Shown here: positions 25,611-34,884 of the stretch, piece by piece
Position numbering within the stretch: the stretch's first letter is position 1
Layout: every line of letters starts with the position of its first letter
NCBI RefSeq assembly: GCF_900088415.1
Contig: NZ_FLLQ01000014.1
Span: 1 to 56,392, forward strand
Reading direction: 5' to 3'
Source of the DNA: Vibrio mediterranei
GTDB lineage: Bacteria > Pseudomonadota > Gammaproteobacteria > Enterobacterales > Vibrionaceae
Length of the DNA: 56,392 nt
The notes under the pieces: generated by a model
The model's input: the letters and a program-made list of their open reading frames with translations, nothing else
What the model was told of the DNA's origin: nothing
The model's database searches: none
Position numbers and translations under genes: made by a program

Positions 25611-26972
25611 TTATTTACCAATACAGAATGAAGAGAAGATACGACCAAGCAGATCGTCGGAGCTAAACTCTCCAGTAATCTCATTCAGATGTTGCTGGGC
25701 AATACGAAGTTCTTCAGCCAGAATTTCGCCCGCCATATAACCTTCTAGCTGCTGCTGTCCGATATCGAGATGCTCAGCAGCTCGCTCTAACGCATCAAGG
25801 TGTCGACGTCTTGCCATAAAGCCACCTTCATTGGCACCAGAGAAGCCCATAATGGCTTTTAGGTGTTCTCGTAAAGCTGGCACACCCTCGCCAGTGCGTG
25901 CAGAAAGTCGAATTAGGGTTGGATCATTAACATGGCAGATCCCTAGCGTTTCGCCTGTTTCGTCAACCTTATTGCGGATCACGGTAATGCCGATCGAACT
26001 TGGTAGGCGATCGATAAAGTCGGGCCAGATTTCTTTTGGATCCGTAGCATCTGTTGTGGTGCCATCTACCATGAAGAGAACGCGATCGGCCTGCTCAATC
26101 TCTTCCCAAGCTCGCTCGATACCAATACGTTCTACCTCATCGGAAGCGTCACGTAGACCTGCGGTATCAATGATATGCAGTGGCATTCCGTCTATATGGA
26201 TATGCTCTCTCAGGACATCTCGAGTCGTGCCTGCGATATCGGTAACGATAGCAGACTCTTTCCCAGATAGGGCATTGAGTAGGCTAGATTTACCTGCATT
26301 AGGACGACCTGCAATAACCACTTTCATCCCTTCGCGCATAATGGCACCTTGATTGGCTTCCTTACGAACGGACTCTAAGTTATCAATGATATGTTGCAGG
26401 TCACCAGCGACTTTGCCATCCGCTAGAAAGTCTATTTCTTCTTCTGGGAAGTCGATAGCCGCTTCGACATAAATACGTAAATGGATTAGCGATTCCACCA
26501 GCACCTGAATGCGTTTAGAGAATTGCCCTTGAAGAGATTGCAGTGCCGATTTCGCGGCCTCTTCTGAACTGGCATCAATTAAATCGGCAATGGCTTCTGC
26601 TTGTGTTAAGTCCATTTTATCGTTGAGGAATGCGCGCTCACTAAATTCGCCAGGTCTTGCTGGACGAACGCCCGGAATGAGCAAGATACGCTTAATCAGC
26701 ATGTCCATAACAACAGGACCGCCGTGTCCTTGTAGTTCAAGAACGTCCTCACCAGTAAACGAGTGTGGGTTAGGGAAGTATAGAGCGATCCCTTGATCAA
26801 GCTCGCTGCCATCTTGTGCTTTAAATGGCAGATAGTCGGCGTAGCGCGGTTTAAGCGTTTTCCCTGTCACTTGTAAGGCAACCTCAGCAGCGAGAGGGCC
26901 TGATACTCGTATAATGCCCACGCCACCGCGGCCTGGGGCTGTGGCTTGTGCCACAATAGTGTCTGTTGTCAT
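25611..26972 (-). CDS. mnmE: tRNA modification GTPase MnmE
   Basis: MnmE (TrmE), 453 residues, partners MnmG in wobble uridine modification. The N-terminal formyl-THF-binding domain (about 1-120) is followed by helices with an inserted Ras-like G domain: G-R-P-N-A-G-K-S-S (G1), D-I-A-G-T-T-R-D, D-T-A-G-L-R and N-K-V-D. The C-terminal C-I-G-K motif is present at the very end. The start at 26972 (M-T-T-D-T-I-V-A-Q) fits the family; 21 upstream codons in frame are rejected. It has a terminator of yidC just upstream, so it likely has its own promoter. Confidence 0.96.
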   Translation of the reverse strand: MTTDTIVAQATAPGRGGVGIIRVSGPLAAEVALQVTGKTLKPRYADYLPFKAQDGSELDQGIALYFPNPHSFTGEDVLELQGHGGPVVMDMLIKRILLIPGVRPARPGEFSERAFLNDKMDLTQAEAIADLIDASSEEAAKSALQSLQGQFSKRIQVLVESLIHLRIYVEAAIDFPEEEIDFLADGKVAGDLQHIIDNLESVRKEANQGAIMREGMKVVIAGRPNAGKSSLLNALSGKESAIVTDIAGTTRDVLREHIHIDGMPLHIIDTAGLRDASDEVERIGIERAWEEIEQADRVLFMVDGTTTDATDPKEIWPDFIDRLPSSIGITVIRNKVDETGETLGICHVNDPTLIRLSARTGEGVPALREHLKAIMGFSGANEGGFMARRRHLDALERAAEHLDIGQQQLEGYMAGEILAEELRIAQQHLNEITGEFSSDDLLGRIFSSFCIGK

Positions 26973-27021
26973 TGTGTTGCCTAATCGCAGTACTTTAGCC
27001 AAATTGTAATCATGGTAAATG

Positions 27022-27049
27022 AAAAAGGCGACCATTTAGGCCGCCTTTT
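27022..27049 (-). terminator. yidC terminator
   Basis: AAAAGGCG and CGCCTTTT stem on the minus strand with an 11-base loop and a T run after it, 35 bases downstream of the yidC stop. Confidence 0.8.
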
Positions 27050-27083
27050 ATTCTATTCGCGTATTGTTAACCAATCAGCAGGA

Positions 27084-28706
27084 CTACTTAGAGTGTAATC
27101 CTTTCTTCTCCAGCGCTCGATAAATCAAGGTTTGCTGAATCAGAGTAACGATGTTCGATACCAACCAGTAAAGAACTAGACCTGATGGGAACCATAGGAA
27201 GAAGAAGGTAAACATAACCGGCATAAAGGTCATGATCTTCTGCTGCATTGGATCGGTCACTGTTGTCGGGCTCATCTTCTGGATCAAGAACATACTTGCA
27301 CCCATTAGTAGAGGCAGAATGTAGTATGGGTCTTGAGCTGAAAGGTCATGAATCCAACCAAAGAACGGTGAATGACGCAGCTCAACCGACTCCATTAGTG
27401 CCCAGTAAAGTGCAATGAAGATTGGCATCTGTAGCAAGATTGGTAGACAGCCACCTAGAGGATTTACTTTCTCTTTCTTGTACAGTTCCATCATTTCTTG
27501 GCTCATGCGTTGGCGGTCATCGCCGATACGCTCACGCATTGCTTGCAGCTTAGGCTGAAGCATACGCATTTTCGCCATCGAGGTGTATTGCGCTTTTGTT
27601 AGTGGGTACATGGCACCACGAACAATGAAGGTCAAACAGATGATAGCTAGACCCCAGTTAACAACGATACCTTGAATGAACGATAGTAGCGTGTGAAGTG
27701 GTTTTGCAATGAACCATAACCAGCCGTAGTCTACTACTAGATCTAGGTTTGGTGCAGTTTCAGCCATTTGCTTCTGAAGTTTAGGACCAGCCCAAAGTGT
27801 AGCTTTCAGTGTTGCTGATTGGCCATCTGCAATTGTTGCGTTTGGCATACGAACACCGATATCACCCAGGTTACCGATTACACGAGTGTAAAGGTTAGTA
27901 CCTGGTGCTTCACGAGGAATCCATGCTGCTGCGAAGTAGTGTTGGATCATTGCTGCCCAACCTTGACCGTCAGTCAGGTTAAGAGACAGGTTGCGATCTT
28001 GCATATCTTCGAAGCTGTATTTTTTATAGCGAACGTCTTGAGTTGAGTATGCGCCGCCATTGTATGTTGGCATCGTGATGCTGCCGCCTTTGTCTTGTAA
28101 GTTTTGACGAAGGTGAGCGTACATGCCGAACGTTGCATTTTGGCCAGAGTTGTTGTCTACATCGTATTCAACATCAATTGCGTAGTTGCCACGTTTTAGA
28201 ATGAAGGTTTTGGTGTAAGAGATGCCATTCGCTTCGAATGTCATTGGAACACGCAGTTCATCTTGACCGTCAGCAATGGTAAAGCTGTCAGCTGACACGG
28301 TATAAGCTGGACGGCTTGTGCTGCTTAGGTCAATACCCTGAGGACCTACCAGACCACTTTGAGCGATAAACTGGTGACCTTGATCGTCTTTTAGAAGTTC
28401 AAACGGTTCGCTAGATTCTAACTCAGTTGCGTACTCGTTTAATTTTGCTGTTACTACATCACCGCCAACGGTATTAATACCTAGCGTTAGTACGTCAGTT
28501 TTCACTGTGATGATTTTTTCTGCAGCAGTTTGGCTTTGACCAGGTGCAGGATCATGCTCATCAGCGAAAGATGGCGCAGGTAGAGTACTGCTTTGCGTCT
28601 GTTGGGTCGGAACTGGCGCTGGATTCTTATACGATTGCCATTGTTGGAACAGCAAAAAAGAAACTAAAGCCAAACCGATTAACAGAATATTACGTTGAGA
28701 ATCCAT
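27084..28706 (-). CDS. yidC: membrane protein insertase YidC
   Basis: YidC, 540 residues, inserts inner-membrane proteins alone or with Sec, including ATP synthase subunits a and c. One N-terminal membrane helix (I-L-L-I-G-L-A-L-V-S-F-L-L-F) is followed by a large periplasmic beta domain (about 60-340) and five C-terminal helices. The conserved arginine of the groove lies in I-V-R-G-A-M-Y-P-L-T-K-A-Q. It follows yidD by 2 bases in the rpmH-rnpA-yidD-yidC order. Confidence 0.97.
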   Translation of the reverse strand: MDSQRNILLIGLALVSFLLFQQWQSYKNPAPVPTQQTQSSTLPAPSFADEHDPAPGQSQTAAEKIITVKTDVLTLGINTVGGDVVTAKLNEYATELESSEPFELLKDDQGHQFIAQSGLVGPQGIDLSSTSRPAYTVSADSFTIADGQDELRVPMTFEANGISYTKTFILKRGNYAIDVEYDVDNNSGQNATFGMYAHLRQNLQDKGGSITMPTYNGGAYSTQDVRYKKYSFEDMQDRNLSLNLTDGQGWAAMIQHYFAAAWIPREAPGTNLYTRVIGNLGDIGVRMPNATIADGQSATLKATLWAGPKLQKQMAETAPNLDLVVDYGWLWFIAKPLHTLLSFIQGIVVNWGLAIICLTFIVRGAMYPLTKAQYTSMAKMRMLQPKLQAMRERIGDDRQRMSQEMMELYKKEKVNPLGGCLPILLQMPIFIALYWALMESVELRHSPFFGWIHDLSAQDPYYILPLLMGASMFLIQKMSPTTVTDPMQQKIMTFMPVMFTFFFLWFPSGLVLYWLVSNIVTLIQQTLIYRALEKKGLHSK

Positions 28707-28708
28707 CG

Positions 28709-28966
28709 TTATTTATCTCTGTCTTGTTTTTGGACTGGTGGAACGGGGTCAAATCCCCCTTCATTCAAAGGATGGCATTTTAATAGACGTTTGCCTGATA
28801 ACCAACATCCTTTTACAAAACCGTGAGCTTTCAAGGCTTCTATAGCGTAAAGAGAACAGGTTGGGGTGAACCGACAACGAGGTCCGATAAGAGGACTGAT
28901 AATCCACCTATATAGGTAGACGAGTCCGATAGCTAACCACGCGAAGGGCGAGACAGGCGATGCCAT
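28709..28966 (-). CDS. yidD: membrane protein insertion efficiency factor YidD
   Basis: YidD, 85 residues, is a small membrane-associated protein with an amphipathic N terminus that aids membrane insertion near YidC. The signature Y-R-W-I-I-S-P-L-I-G-P-R-C-R-F-T-P-T-C-S is intact with both cysteines, as is G-G-F-D-P-V-P at the C terminus. Its start overlaps the rnpA 3' end by 34 bases in another frame, a conserved arrangement that coupled translation would explain. Confidence 0.94.
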   Translation of the reverse strand: MASPVSPFAWLAIGLVYLYRWIISPLIGPRCRFTPTCSLYAIEALKAHGFVKGCWLSGKRLLKCHPLNEGGFDPVPPVQKQDRDK

Positions 28967-29289
28967 AACTTATCTAGAAGTTTGAACATTTCTTCATTGC
29001 TTAGAGTTTGCGCACTCTTCTTTGCAATTACAACAAAATCTTTGCTTGGAAGTTCATGTTGTTTGTTACGAAAACTTTCACGTACCAGACGCTTGAAGTG
29101 ATTTCTAGCAACAGCTGTTTTTATCTGTTTTTTAGGAACCGCAAGACCAAGACGAGGGTGTGAGAGAGAGTTTTTACGAGCAATGATGGTGAAATGAGGG
29201 GAGCCAGCTCGATGAGCTTGCTTAAATACGTTTTGATAATGCTCGGGAGTTAACAAACGTAACTCCCGAATAAAGGCGTGCTTATTCAA
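28933..29289 (-). CDS. rnpA: ribonuclease P protein component
   Basis: RnpA, 118 residues, is the basic protein that binds the M1 RNA for 5' tRNA maturation. The RNR motif reads A-V-A-R-N-H-F-K-R-L-V-R-E-S-F-R near residues 58-73. The start is 9 bases after the rpmH stop, so both are cotranscribed. Confidence 0.95.
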   Translation of the reverse strand: MNKHAFIRELRLLTPEHYQNVFKQAHRAGSPHFTIIARKNSLSHPRLGLAVPKKQIKTAVARNHFKRLVRESFRNKQHELPSKDFVVIAKKSAQTLSNEEMFKLLDKLWHRLSRPSRG

Positions 29290-29298
29290 AATAGAAAA

Positions 29299-29436
29299 TT
29301 ATTTTGATAGGCGTGCACGGCCTTTAGCACGACGTGCATTGATTACTTTACGACCGTTCTTAGTCGCCATGCGAGCACGGAAACCGTGAGTACGCTTGCG
29401 CTTTAGAACTGAAGGTTGAAAAGTGCGTTTAGACAT
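29299..29436 (-). CDS. rpmH: 50S ribosomal protein L34
   Basis: A 45-codon frame, ATG at 29436 and TAA at 29299, reads M-S-K-R-T-F-Q-P-S-V-L-K-R-K-R and ends R-A-R-L-S-K. It is highly basic and matches L34 throughout, including H-G-F-R-A-R-M-A-T-K-N-G-R. It is the first gene of the rpmH-rnpA-yidD-yidC cluster. In many bacteria it abuts dnaA; here a transporter operon intervenes. Confidence 0.97.
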   Translation of the reverse strand: MSKRTFQPSVLKRKRTHGFRARMATKNGRKVINARRAKGRARLSK

Positions 29437-29610
29437 GGTTATTACCTTTACTGATCAGTAGTTTTAGGTTCTCGTTGAACCCGGCGTGGGACATATTTCC
29501 CTACTCTATATATAGAGAGGAAATCCGACGCCTCTCAACAAAGAGGCGGAATTGTAATCACTGACTCGTCAAGAGTCAATAATCAGTTCAACTTCAATTC
29601 CGGTTGGCGA

Positions 29611-29638
29611 ATTATACTTTTTGTGAGCCAGAGCGCAA
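29611..29638 (-). promoter_or_regulatory. rpmH promoter candidate
   Basis: Minus strand TTGCGC (29638-29633), 16-base spacer, TATAAT (29616-29611). The resulting leader of about 165 nt carries inverted repeats CGCCTCT/AGAGGCG (29529-29548) and TGACTC/GAGTCA (29571-29586 region), which could fold in the mRNA or end transcription from the ABC operon. Confidence 0.6.
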
Positions 29639-29643
29639 GGATC

Positions 29644-30381
29644 CTATTCGATCCCAACTTGATTTAGAAATTTCTTCAGTTGGATATCTTGTGGATCGTT
29701 AAAAATTTGCTCTGGTGTACCTTGTTCCACTATATGGCCATCAGCCATGAAGATCACTCTGTCGGCGACTTCTTTGGCAAACTGCATTTCGTGGGTCACA
29801 ACAAGCATGGTTTGATGCTGTGTTGCGAGCTTTTTCATAAGGTTAAGTACTTCACCTACCCACTCAGGATCGAGTGCTGAAGTTGGTTCATCGAATAACA
29901 GTAGCTCAGGTTGTAATGCCATCGCTCGGCCAATACCGACACGCTGCTGTTGACCACCGGAAAGGGAAGCTGGGTATTGATCCCCTTTGTCTCCTAGACC
30001 GATGTCATCGAGAATTTGTTGTGCTTTCTCAAGAGCTTGCTCTTTTTTCCAGCCCTTTACTGTGATCAAACCTTCCGCAATATTCTGACGCGCAGTCATG
30101 TGCGCGAATAGAGCGTAGTTCTGAAACACAAAGCCAGTCTTGCGTCTTAGTGCCAATACTTCTGCTTTAGTATGGCTTTGGCAGTTGACCGAGACATCGT
30201 CAATAGAGATTTGGCCTTCATCTGCTTGTTCCAGGAAATTGACGCAACGTAATAAGGTAGACTTACCGGTACCACTAGAACCAATAATGACGATAATTTC
30301 GCCTTGTTTGATATCAATATCGATGCCTTTGAGCACTTCGGTGTCACCGAATCGCTTGTGGATATTTTTTAATGTAATCAT
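29644..30381 (-). CDS. polar amino-acid (cystine-type) ABC transporter ATP-binding protein
   Basis: A 245-residue ATPase of the GlnQ/HisP/TcyN group. Walker A G-S-S-G-T-G-K-S at 34-41, signature L-S-G-G-Q at 140-144, Walker B L-L-L-F-D-E-P at 160-166, switch histidine in V-V-T-H-E-M. It overlaps the permease stop by four bases and completes a binding protein-permease-ATPase operon read away from dnaA. It could also energise the ATPase-less permease at 11002; that is speculation. Confidence 0.92.
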   Translation of the reverse strand: MITLKNIHKRFGDTEVLKGIDIDIKQGEIIVIIGSSGTGKSTLLRCVNFLEQADEGQISIDDVSVNCQSHTKAEVLALRRKTGFVFQNYALFAHMTARQNIAEGLITVKGWKKEQALEKAQQILDDIGLGDKGDQYPASLSGGQQQRVGIGRAMALQPELLLFDEPTSALDPEWVGEVLNLMKKLATQHQTMLVVTHEMQFAKEVADRVIFMADGHIVEQGTPEQIFNDPQDIQLKKFLNQVGIE

Positions 30382-31049
30382 CGTTGATAAGCCTTATTCA
30401 GTTTTTGCTCTGCGACAATTTGTACGCGAGTAAGTACTAACACAACACCCCAGTATATGAGCGCGACGGCAAGAAATGCTTCAAAAAATCGGAAGCTGGA
30501 TGATGCTTCCATTTGGGCTTTCGCCATAATCTCTGCCACACCAAGTGTGAACGCTAACGATGTCGACTTAATCATATCAATGAAGTAGTTCATCAATGAT
30601 GGTAGGGCTACGCGAGTTGCTTGCGGCAAAATGATACGACGCATGGCTTGGCTAGTTGTCATACCTACAGAAAGACTTGCTTCCATCTGACTGCGGTCAA
30701 TGCCGATAATGGCGGCACGAATACTCTCTGCCATATAAGCGGCAAAGTGCAGAGTCAGGCCTATTACTGCGGCACTGAAGGCGTTGAGCCCAACCATCCA
30801 AGGAAAAATTTGTGGTAAGCCATAATAAAGCAGAAACAGCTGAACCAATAATGGAGTACCACGGAAAAAGCTTATATAGAGCTGACTGAGCTGATCCAAT
30901 ACCGGGATCTTAAACACGCGAATGTTGGCTAAAATAACCGATAGAATCAATGAGAACAGCAGTCCCCATACCGCCATTTCCATGGTTGTACCAAGATACT
31001 TCAACAGTATCGGCATCAACTCAAGCATGTATTGAAAATCAAATCCCAT
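30378..31049 (-). CDS. polar amino-acid (cystine-type) ABC transporter permease
   Basis: A 223-residue HisM/GlnP-type permease with about five membrane helices. The EAA loop appears as M-E-A-S-L-S-V-G-M-T near residues 127-136, followed by R-R-I-I-L-P-Q-A. The sequence F-F-R-G-T-P-L-L-V-Q in the first half is the family hallmark. It lies downstream of the binding-protein gene with a stable hairpin between, and overlaps the ATPase gene by four bases. Confidence 0.92.
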   Translation of the reverse strand: MGFDFQYMLELMPILLKYLGTTMEMAVWGLLFSLILSVILANIRVFKIPVLDQLSQLYISFFRGTPLLVQLFLLYYGLPQIFPWMVGLNAFSAAVIGLTLHFAAYMAESIRAAIIGIDRSQMEASLSVGMTTSQAMRRIILPQATRVALPSLMNYFIDMIKSTSLAFTLGVAEIMAKAQMEASSSFRFFEAFLAVALIYWGVVLVLTRVQIVAEQKLNKAYQR

Positions 31050-31077
31050 AACAGTACCAAACTCTTAGAAAAACAAA

Positions 31078-31102
31078 CGCCCACTACCAAGAGTAGTGGG
31101 CG
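31078..31102 (-). terminator. intercistronic hairpin between binding protein and permease genes
   Basis: CGCCCACTAC (31078-31087) and GTAGTGGGCG (31093-31102) form a perfect 10-bp stem; on the minus strand TTTGTTTTT follows. It would end or attenuate most transcripts after the binding-protein gene and stabilise that mRNA. Confidence 0.75.
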
Positions 31103-31118
31103 TATCAATAGTAATCAC

Positions 31119-31883
31119 TTACTTTTTAGTGATATCAGCACCAAACCACTTCTCAGAGATTTTTGCTAGCGTACCATCAGCTCGCATGTCTGCCAGTGCG
31201 CTATTTACTTCTTGTTGCAGCTTTTGACCTTTTTCGTTGTTTACGAATGGCCAAGCATTCTCGATGGTTTCAAAAGGTTGACCTGCAAGTTGCAGTGGCA
31301 GGCCTGTTTTCTTGATTAGTTCAAGTGCAGAAAGGCGATCCATAACAAAAGCATCAGCACGGCCTAGTGCGACGTCATGTTCAATACCTGTATCGTAAGT
31401 TTTGATGGTGATTTTGCCATCTTTATCGTAGCTACGTAGCAGTTGTTCGAAGTTTGAACCAAGGTTCACTGCGACTGTTTTACCTGATAAATCATCAATA
31501 CCTTGAATGCTGTCATTACCTTTTCGAACGGTAATTTGAGCACCATCAACAACATATGGGTCTGCGAACAGATACTTCGCTTTACGAGCATCTGTCATAG
31601 TGATTTGGTTAGAAATCGTGTCGATACGACCGGTCTCAAGCAAACCAAACAAACCTGAGAAGTTTGCCGTCACGTACTCTACTTTATAGTCATTGCGACG
31701 ACCAATTTCGTCCCAAAGGTCGACTTCAAACCCTTGTAACTTGTCTTGTTTAACAAACGTAAATGGGAAGTAGCGACCAGACATGCCGACTTTCACTTCT
31801 TGTTGTGTCGCAGCATATGCTGCTTGAGATACGGTTGCAGAAAGCGCTAAAGCGGTTAGAAGGCCTTTAATCCAGTTTTTCAT
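31119..31883 (-). CDS. periplasmic cystine-type amino-acid-binding protein
   Basis: A 254-residue SBP_bac_3 protein. The start at 31883 has AGGAG upstream and a clean signal peptide (M-K-N-W-I-K-G-L-L-T-A-L, cleavage likely near A-Y-A). G-R-Y-F-P-F-T-F, T-I-S-N-Q-I-T-M-T-D-A-R-K and the end S-E-K-W-F-G-A-D-I-T-K resemble E. coli TcyJ (FliY), the cystine-binding protein. Substrate is inferred from that resemblance. Expected to be the most expressed gene of its operon because of the hairpin that follows. Confidence 0.85.
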   Translation of the reverse strand: MKNWIKGLLTALALSATVSQAAYAATQQEVKVGMSGRYFPFTFVKQDKLQGFEVDLWDEIGRRNDYKVEYVTANFSGLFGLLETGRIDTISNQITMTDARKAKYLFADPYVVDGAQITVRKGNDSIQGIDDLSGKTVAVNLGSNFEQLLRSYDKDGKITIKTYDTGIEHDVALGRADAFVMDRLSALELIKKTGLPLQLAGQPFETIENAWPFVNNEKGQKLQQEVNSALADMRADGTLAKISEKWFGADITKK

Positions 31884-31929
31884 TTTACTACTCCTGATAT
31901 TTATGGAGAGGATGTTACTGGTAAACATG

Positions 31930-32274
31930 TCGATAAGTTAAATAACTAGTTGTTATTAACCATAACAAACTCGGGGTTGAATGCTGGCTTTTTCATCACT
32001 CTATCAATACCAAACAAAAAGATAATGACAGCTTGAACGTTGATCTATACACAAGTTAGATCAACATACTGCTTTTGTGGGTAGTTCTGTGTTTTGTGCA
32101 TTCATTTGTGAGTAAAATTAGGGCAAATTGTGTGGATCAAGCGAATTCAACCGAAAAAATTGTGAATAACTTAGATCTTATTCACTGGATCACTGATCAT
32201 TTACTGGCGATCTTGGTTATCAACAGGTAAAATTACCAATCTTTTCCAATTCAAATAAATAGAGTGAGAGCACC
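31930..32274 (+). promoter_or_regulatory. dnaA upstream control region
   Basis: About 390 non-coding bases separate the binding-protein start and dnaA. They hold seven GATC sites (32042-32212) and DnaA-box-like sequences TGTGAATAA 32161-32169 (fits TTWTNCACA on the minus strand) and TTATCAACA 32217-32225 (one mismatch), plus TGTGGATCA near 32131. This suggests DnaA autoregulation and Dam/SeqA control. No clear -10/-35 pair was chosen, and the binding-protein promoter must be in here too. Confidence 0.65.
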
Positions 32275-33681
32275 GTGTCATCTTCGCTTTGGTTGCAATG
32301 TTCGCAACGACTACAAGAAGAGCTACCCGCTACCGAATTCAGCATGTGGGTCAGACCATTACAAGCTGAACTTAATGACAACACCCTAACTCTATTTGCG
32401 CCTAATCGCTTTGTATTAGATTGGGTACGTGACAGATACTTAAACAGCATCAACCGTTTACTCAAAGAGTATTGCGGTAATGACGTACCTAACTTACGAT
32501 TTGAAGTGGGTAGTAAACCAGTTTCTGCGCCACCAGCGCCTAAGCCTGTTAAGACGGCCGCTGATGTAGCGGCAGAATCTTCAGCACCAGCACAGCTGCA
32601 AGCACGTCAGCCTGTGCATAAAACGTGGGACGATGAAGCAGAAGTCTCAGATATCAATCATCGCTCGAACGTTAATATCAAGCATAAATTCAATAATTTC
32701 GTTGAAGGTAAGTCGAACCAACTTGGCTTAGCTGCTGCACGTCAAGTTGCCGATAACCCTGGTGCGGCATACAACCCACTGTTTTTGTACGGCGGTACTG
32801 GTCTGGGTAAAACCCATTTGTTGCATGCGGTAGGCAATGCGATTGTTGATAACAAGCCGAACGCGAAAGTTGTGTACATGCACTCTGAACGTTTTGTCCA
32901 AGACATGGTAAAAGCACTACAAAACAATGCGATTGAAGAATTTAAACGTTACTATCGTAGCGTTGATGCATTGCTTATCGATGATATTCAGTTCTTTGCA
33001 AATAAAGAACGTTCTCAAGAAGAATTCTTCCACACCTTTAATGCTCTATTAGAAGGTAACCAACAGATCATCCTTACCTCTGATCGCTACCCTAAAGAGA
33101 TAAATGGGGTAGAGGATCGTCTAAAATCCCGTTTCGGTTGGGGGTTGACGGTTGCGATCGAGCCACCAGAGCTTGAAACCCGCGTGGCAATTTTGATGAA
33201 GAAAGCAGAAGATCATCAAATTCACCTTGCTGATGAGGTGGCGTTCTTTATTGCTAAGCGTTTACGTTCTAATGTTCGTGAGTTGGAAGGGGCACTTAAC
33301 CGTGTTATCGCCAACGCGAACTTTACTGGCCGTCCTATCACTATCGACTTTGTTCGAGAGGCACTGCGCGATCTATTAGCACTACAAGAGAAGCTAGTCA
33401 CTATAGACAACATTCAAAAGACCGTTGCTGAGTACTACAAGATTAAAGTGGCTGACTTATTGTCCAAACGTCGCTCTCGTTCGGTTGCACGTCCTCGCCA
33501 GTTGGCGATGGCTTTGGCGAAAGAGCTTACCAACCACAGTCTTCCAGAAATTGGCGATGCATTTGGTGGTCGTGACCACACGACAGTGCTTCATGCTTGT
33601 CGTAAGATTGCTCAGCTACGCGAAGAAAGTCACGATATTAAAGAAGACTATTCGAACTTAATTCGTACGCTTTCTTCATAA
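32275..33681 (+). CDS. dnaA: chromosomal replication initiator DnaA
   Basis: DnaA, 468 residues, binds the DnaA boxes of oriC and opens it. Domain I (1-85) contacts DnaB/DiaA, a Pro/Ala linker (82-125) follows, then the AAA+ domain with Walker A G-G-T-G-L-G-K-T at 173-180 and Walker B A-L-L-I-D-D-I-Q-F-F. Domain IV carries the signature G-G-R-D-H-T-T-V-L-H near 434-443. The start is GTG at 32275 after GAGTGAGAG; E. coli dnaA also starts GTG, which lowers expression. It lies about 7.2 kb from oriC. Confidence 0.97.
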   Translation: MSSSLWLQCSQRLQEELPATEFSMWVRPLQAELNDNTLTLFAPNRFVLDWVRDRYLNSINRLLKEYCGNDVPNLRFEVGSKPVSAPPAPKPVKTAADVAAESSAPAQLQARQPVHKTWDDEAEVSDINHRSNVNIKHKFNNFVEGKSNQLGLAAARQVADNPGAAYNPLFLYGGTGLGKTHLLHAVGNAIVDNKPNAKVVYMHSERFVQDMVKALQNNAIEEFKRYYRSVDALLIDDIQFFANKERSQEEFFHTFNALLEGNQQIILTSDRYPKEINGVEDRLKSRFGWGLTVAIEPPELETRVAILMKKAEDHQIHLADEVAFFIAKRLRSNVRELEGALNRVIANANFTGRPITIDFVREALRDLLALQEKLVTIDNIQKTVAEYYKIKVADLLSKRRSRSVARPRQLAMALAKELTNHSLPEIGDAFGGRDHTTVLHACRKIAQLREESHDIKEDYSNLIRTLSS

Positions 33682-33768
33682 TAATGGCATAATCGCTATA
33701 ATTAGCATTCAAGTTATTGTATTTCGCATATAAGTGGCATGGATTGCCAGCTTTACGAAGAGTTATCT

Positions 33769-34869
33769 ATGAAATTTACTATCGAACGTCATCACTTATT
33801 AAAGCCGTTACAACAAGTCTCTGGTGCACTGGGTGGACGACCAACATTACCTATTTTGGGCAATTTGCTGTTGAAGGTTGAAGAAGGGGTGCTTTCTCTT
33901 ACTGCAACCGACTTAGAAGTTGAGCTAGTAAGTAAAGTGACGCTAGAGAGTGAGTTTGAAGCGGGTAGTGTGACGGTACCTTCACGCAAGTTCCTCGATA
34001 TTTGTCGTGGACTGCCGGATGACTCTACTATCACTATCGTGTTAGAAGGCGATCGTGTACAAGTACGTTCTGGACGCAGTCGTTTCTCGCTATCGACTTT
34101 ACCAGCCAGTGATTTCCCAAATATTGAAGATTGGCAACAAGAAGTGGCGGTGACCGTTACTCAAGCTGAACTTAAATCACTGATAGAAAAAACACAATTT
34201 TCAATGGCGAACCAAGACGTTCGTTATTATCTCAACGGTATGCTGTTTGAGTTAGACCAAAACACGCTTCGTTCTGTTGCCACTGATGGCCACCGTATGG
34301 CTGTTGCTTTGGTGTCACTTGAAGGCAGCTTTGATAACAAACAAATTATCGTACCGCGTAAAGGTGTGCAGGAACTGTCTAAGTTATTAGATGCTCCTGA
34401 GCAACCTGTGACGTTGCAAATTGGCAGCTCTAATATCCGTGCGGAAGTGAATAACTTTGTCTTTACTTCTAAGCTCGTTGATGGTCGTTTCCCGGATTAT
34501 CGCCGTGTTTTGCCGCAAAATACCGATAAAACATTGGAAGCCAATTGCGACGAACTACGACAAGCATTCTCACGCGCCGCCATTCTTTCCAATGAGAAGT
34601 TCCGTGGTGTGCGAGTTAATCTCGACCAAAATGAAATGCGCATTACCGCGAATAACCCTGAACAGGAAGAAGCGGAAGAAATGTTAGACGTCGAATTCCA
34701 AGGCGATGCATTAGAAATTGGTTTCAATGTGTCATACGTTTTGGATGTACTGAACACGCTTCGTTGCGATCAGGTTCGTATTTCTATGTCGAATGCCAAT
34801 GCGAGTGCGTTGATTGAAAATAGCGAAGATGACAGTGCCATGTATGTGGTGATGCCGATTCGTCTCTAA
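33769..34869 (+). CDS. dnaN: DNA polymerase III beta sliding clamp
   Basis: The clamp, 366 residues, is a homodimeric ring giving polymerase processivity. Start at 33769 (M-K-F-T-I-E-R-H-H) agrees with E. coli; ten further in-frame codons upstream are rejected. Three clamp folds; the C terminus Y-V-V-M-P-I-R-L is the conserved M-P-[MI]-R-L end that forms the partner-peptide pocket. It follows dnaA by 87 bases and precedes recF by 15. Confidence 0.97.
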   Translation: MKFTIERHHLLKPLQQVSGALGGRPTLPILGNLLLKVEEGVLSLTATDLEVELVSKVTLESEFEAGSVTVPSRKFLDICRGLPDDSTITIVLEGDRVQVRSGRSRFSLSTLPASDFPNIEDWQQEVAVTVTQAELKSLIEKTQFSMANQDVRYYLNGMLFELDQNTLRSVATDGHRMAVALVSLEGSFDNKQIIVPRKGVQELSKLLDAPEQPVTLQIGSSNIRAEVNNFVFTSKLVDGRFPDYRRVLPQNTDKTLEANCDELRQAFSRAAILSNEKFRGVRVNLDQNEMRITANNPEQEEAEEMLDVEFQGDALEIGFNVSYVLDVLNTLRCDQVRISMSNANASALIENSEDDSAMYVVMPIRL

Positions 34870-34884
34870 GCTAGACATGATGTT

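Noticed and set aside
25831..26352. 173-codon open frame opposite mnmE
   Set aside because: Antisense to a certain gene, no ribosome site or family resemblance.
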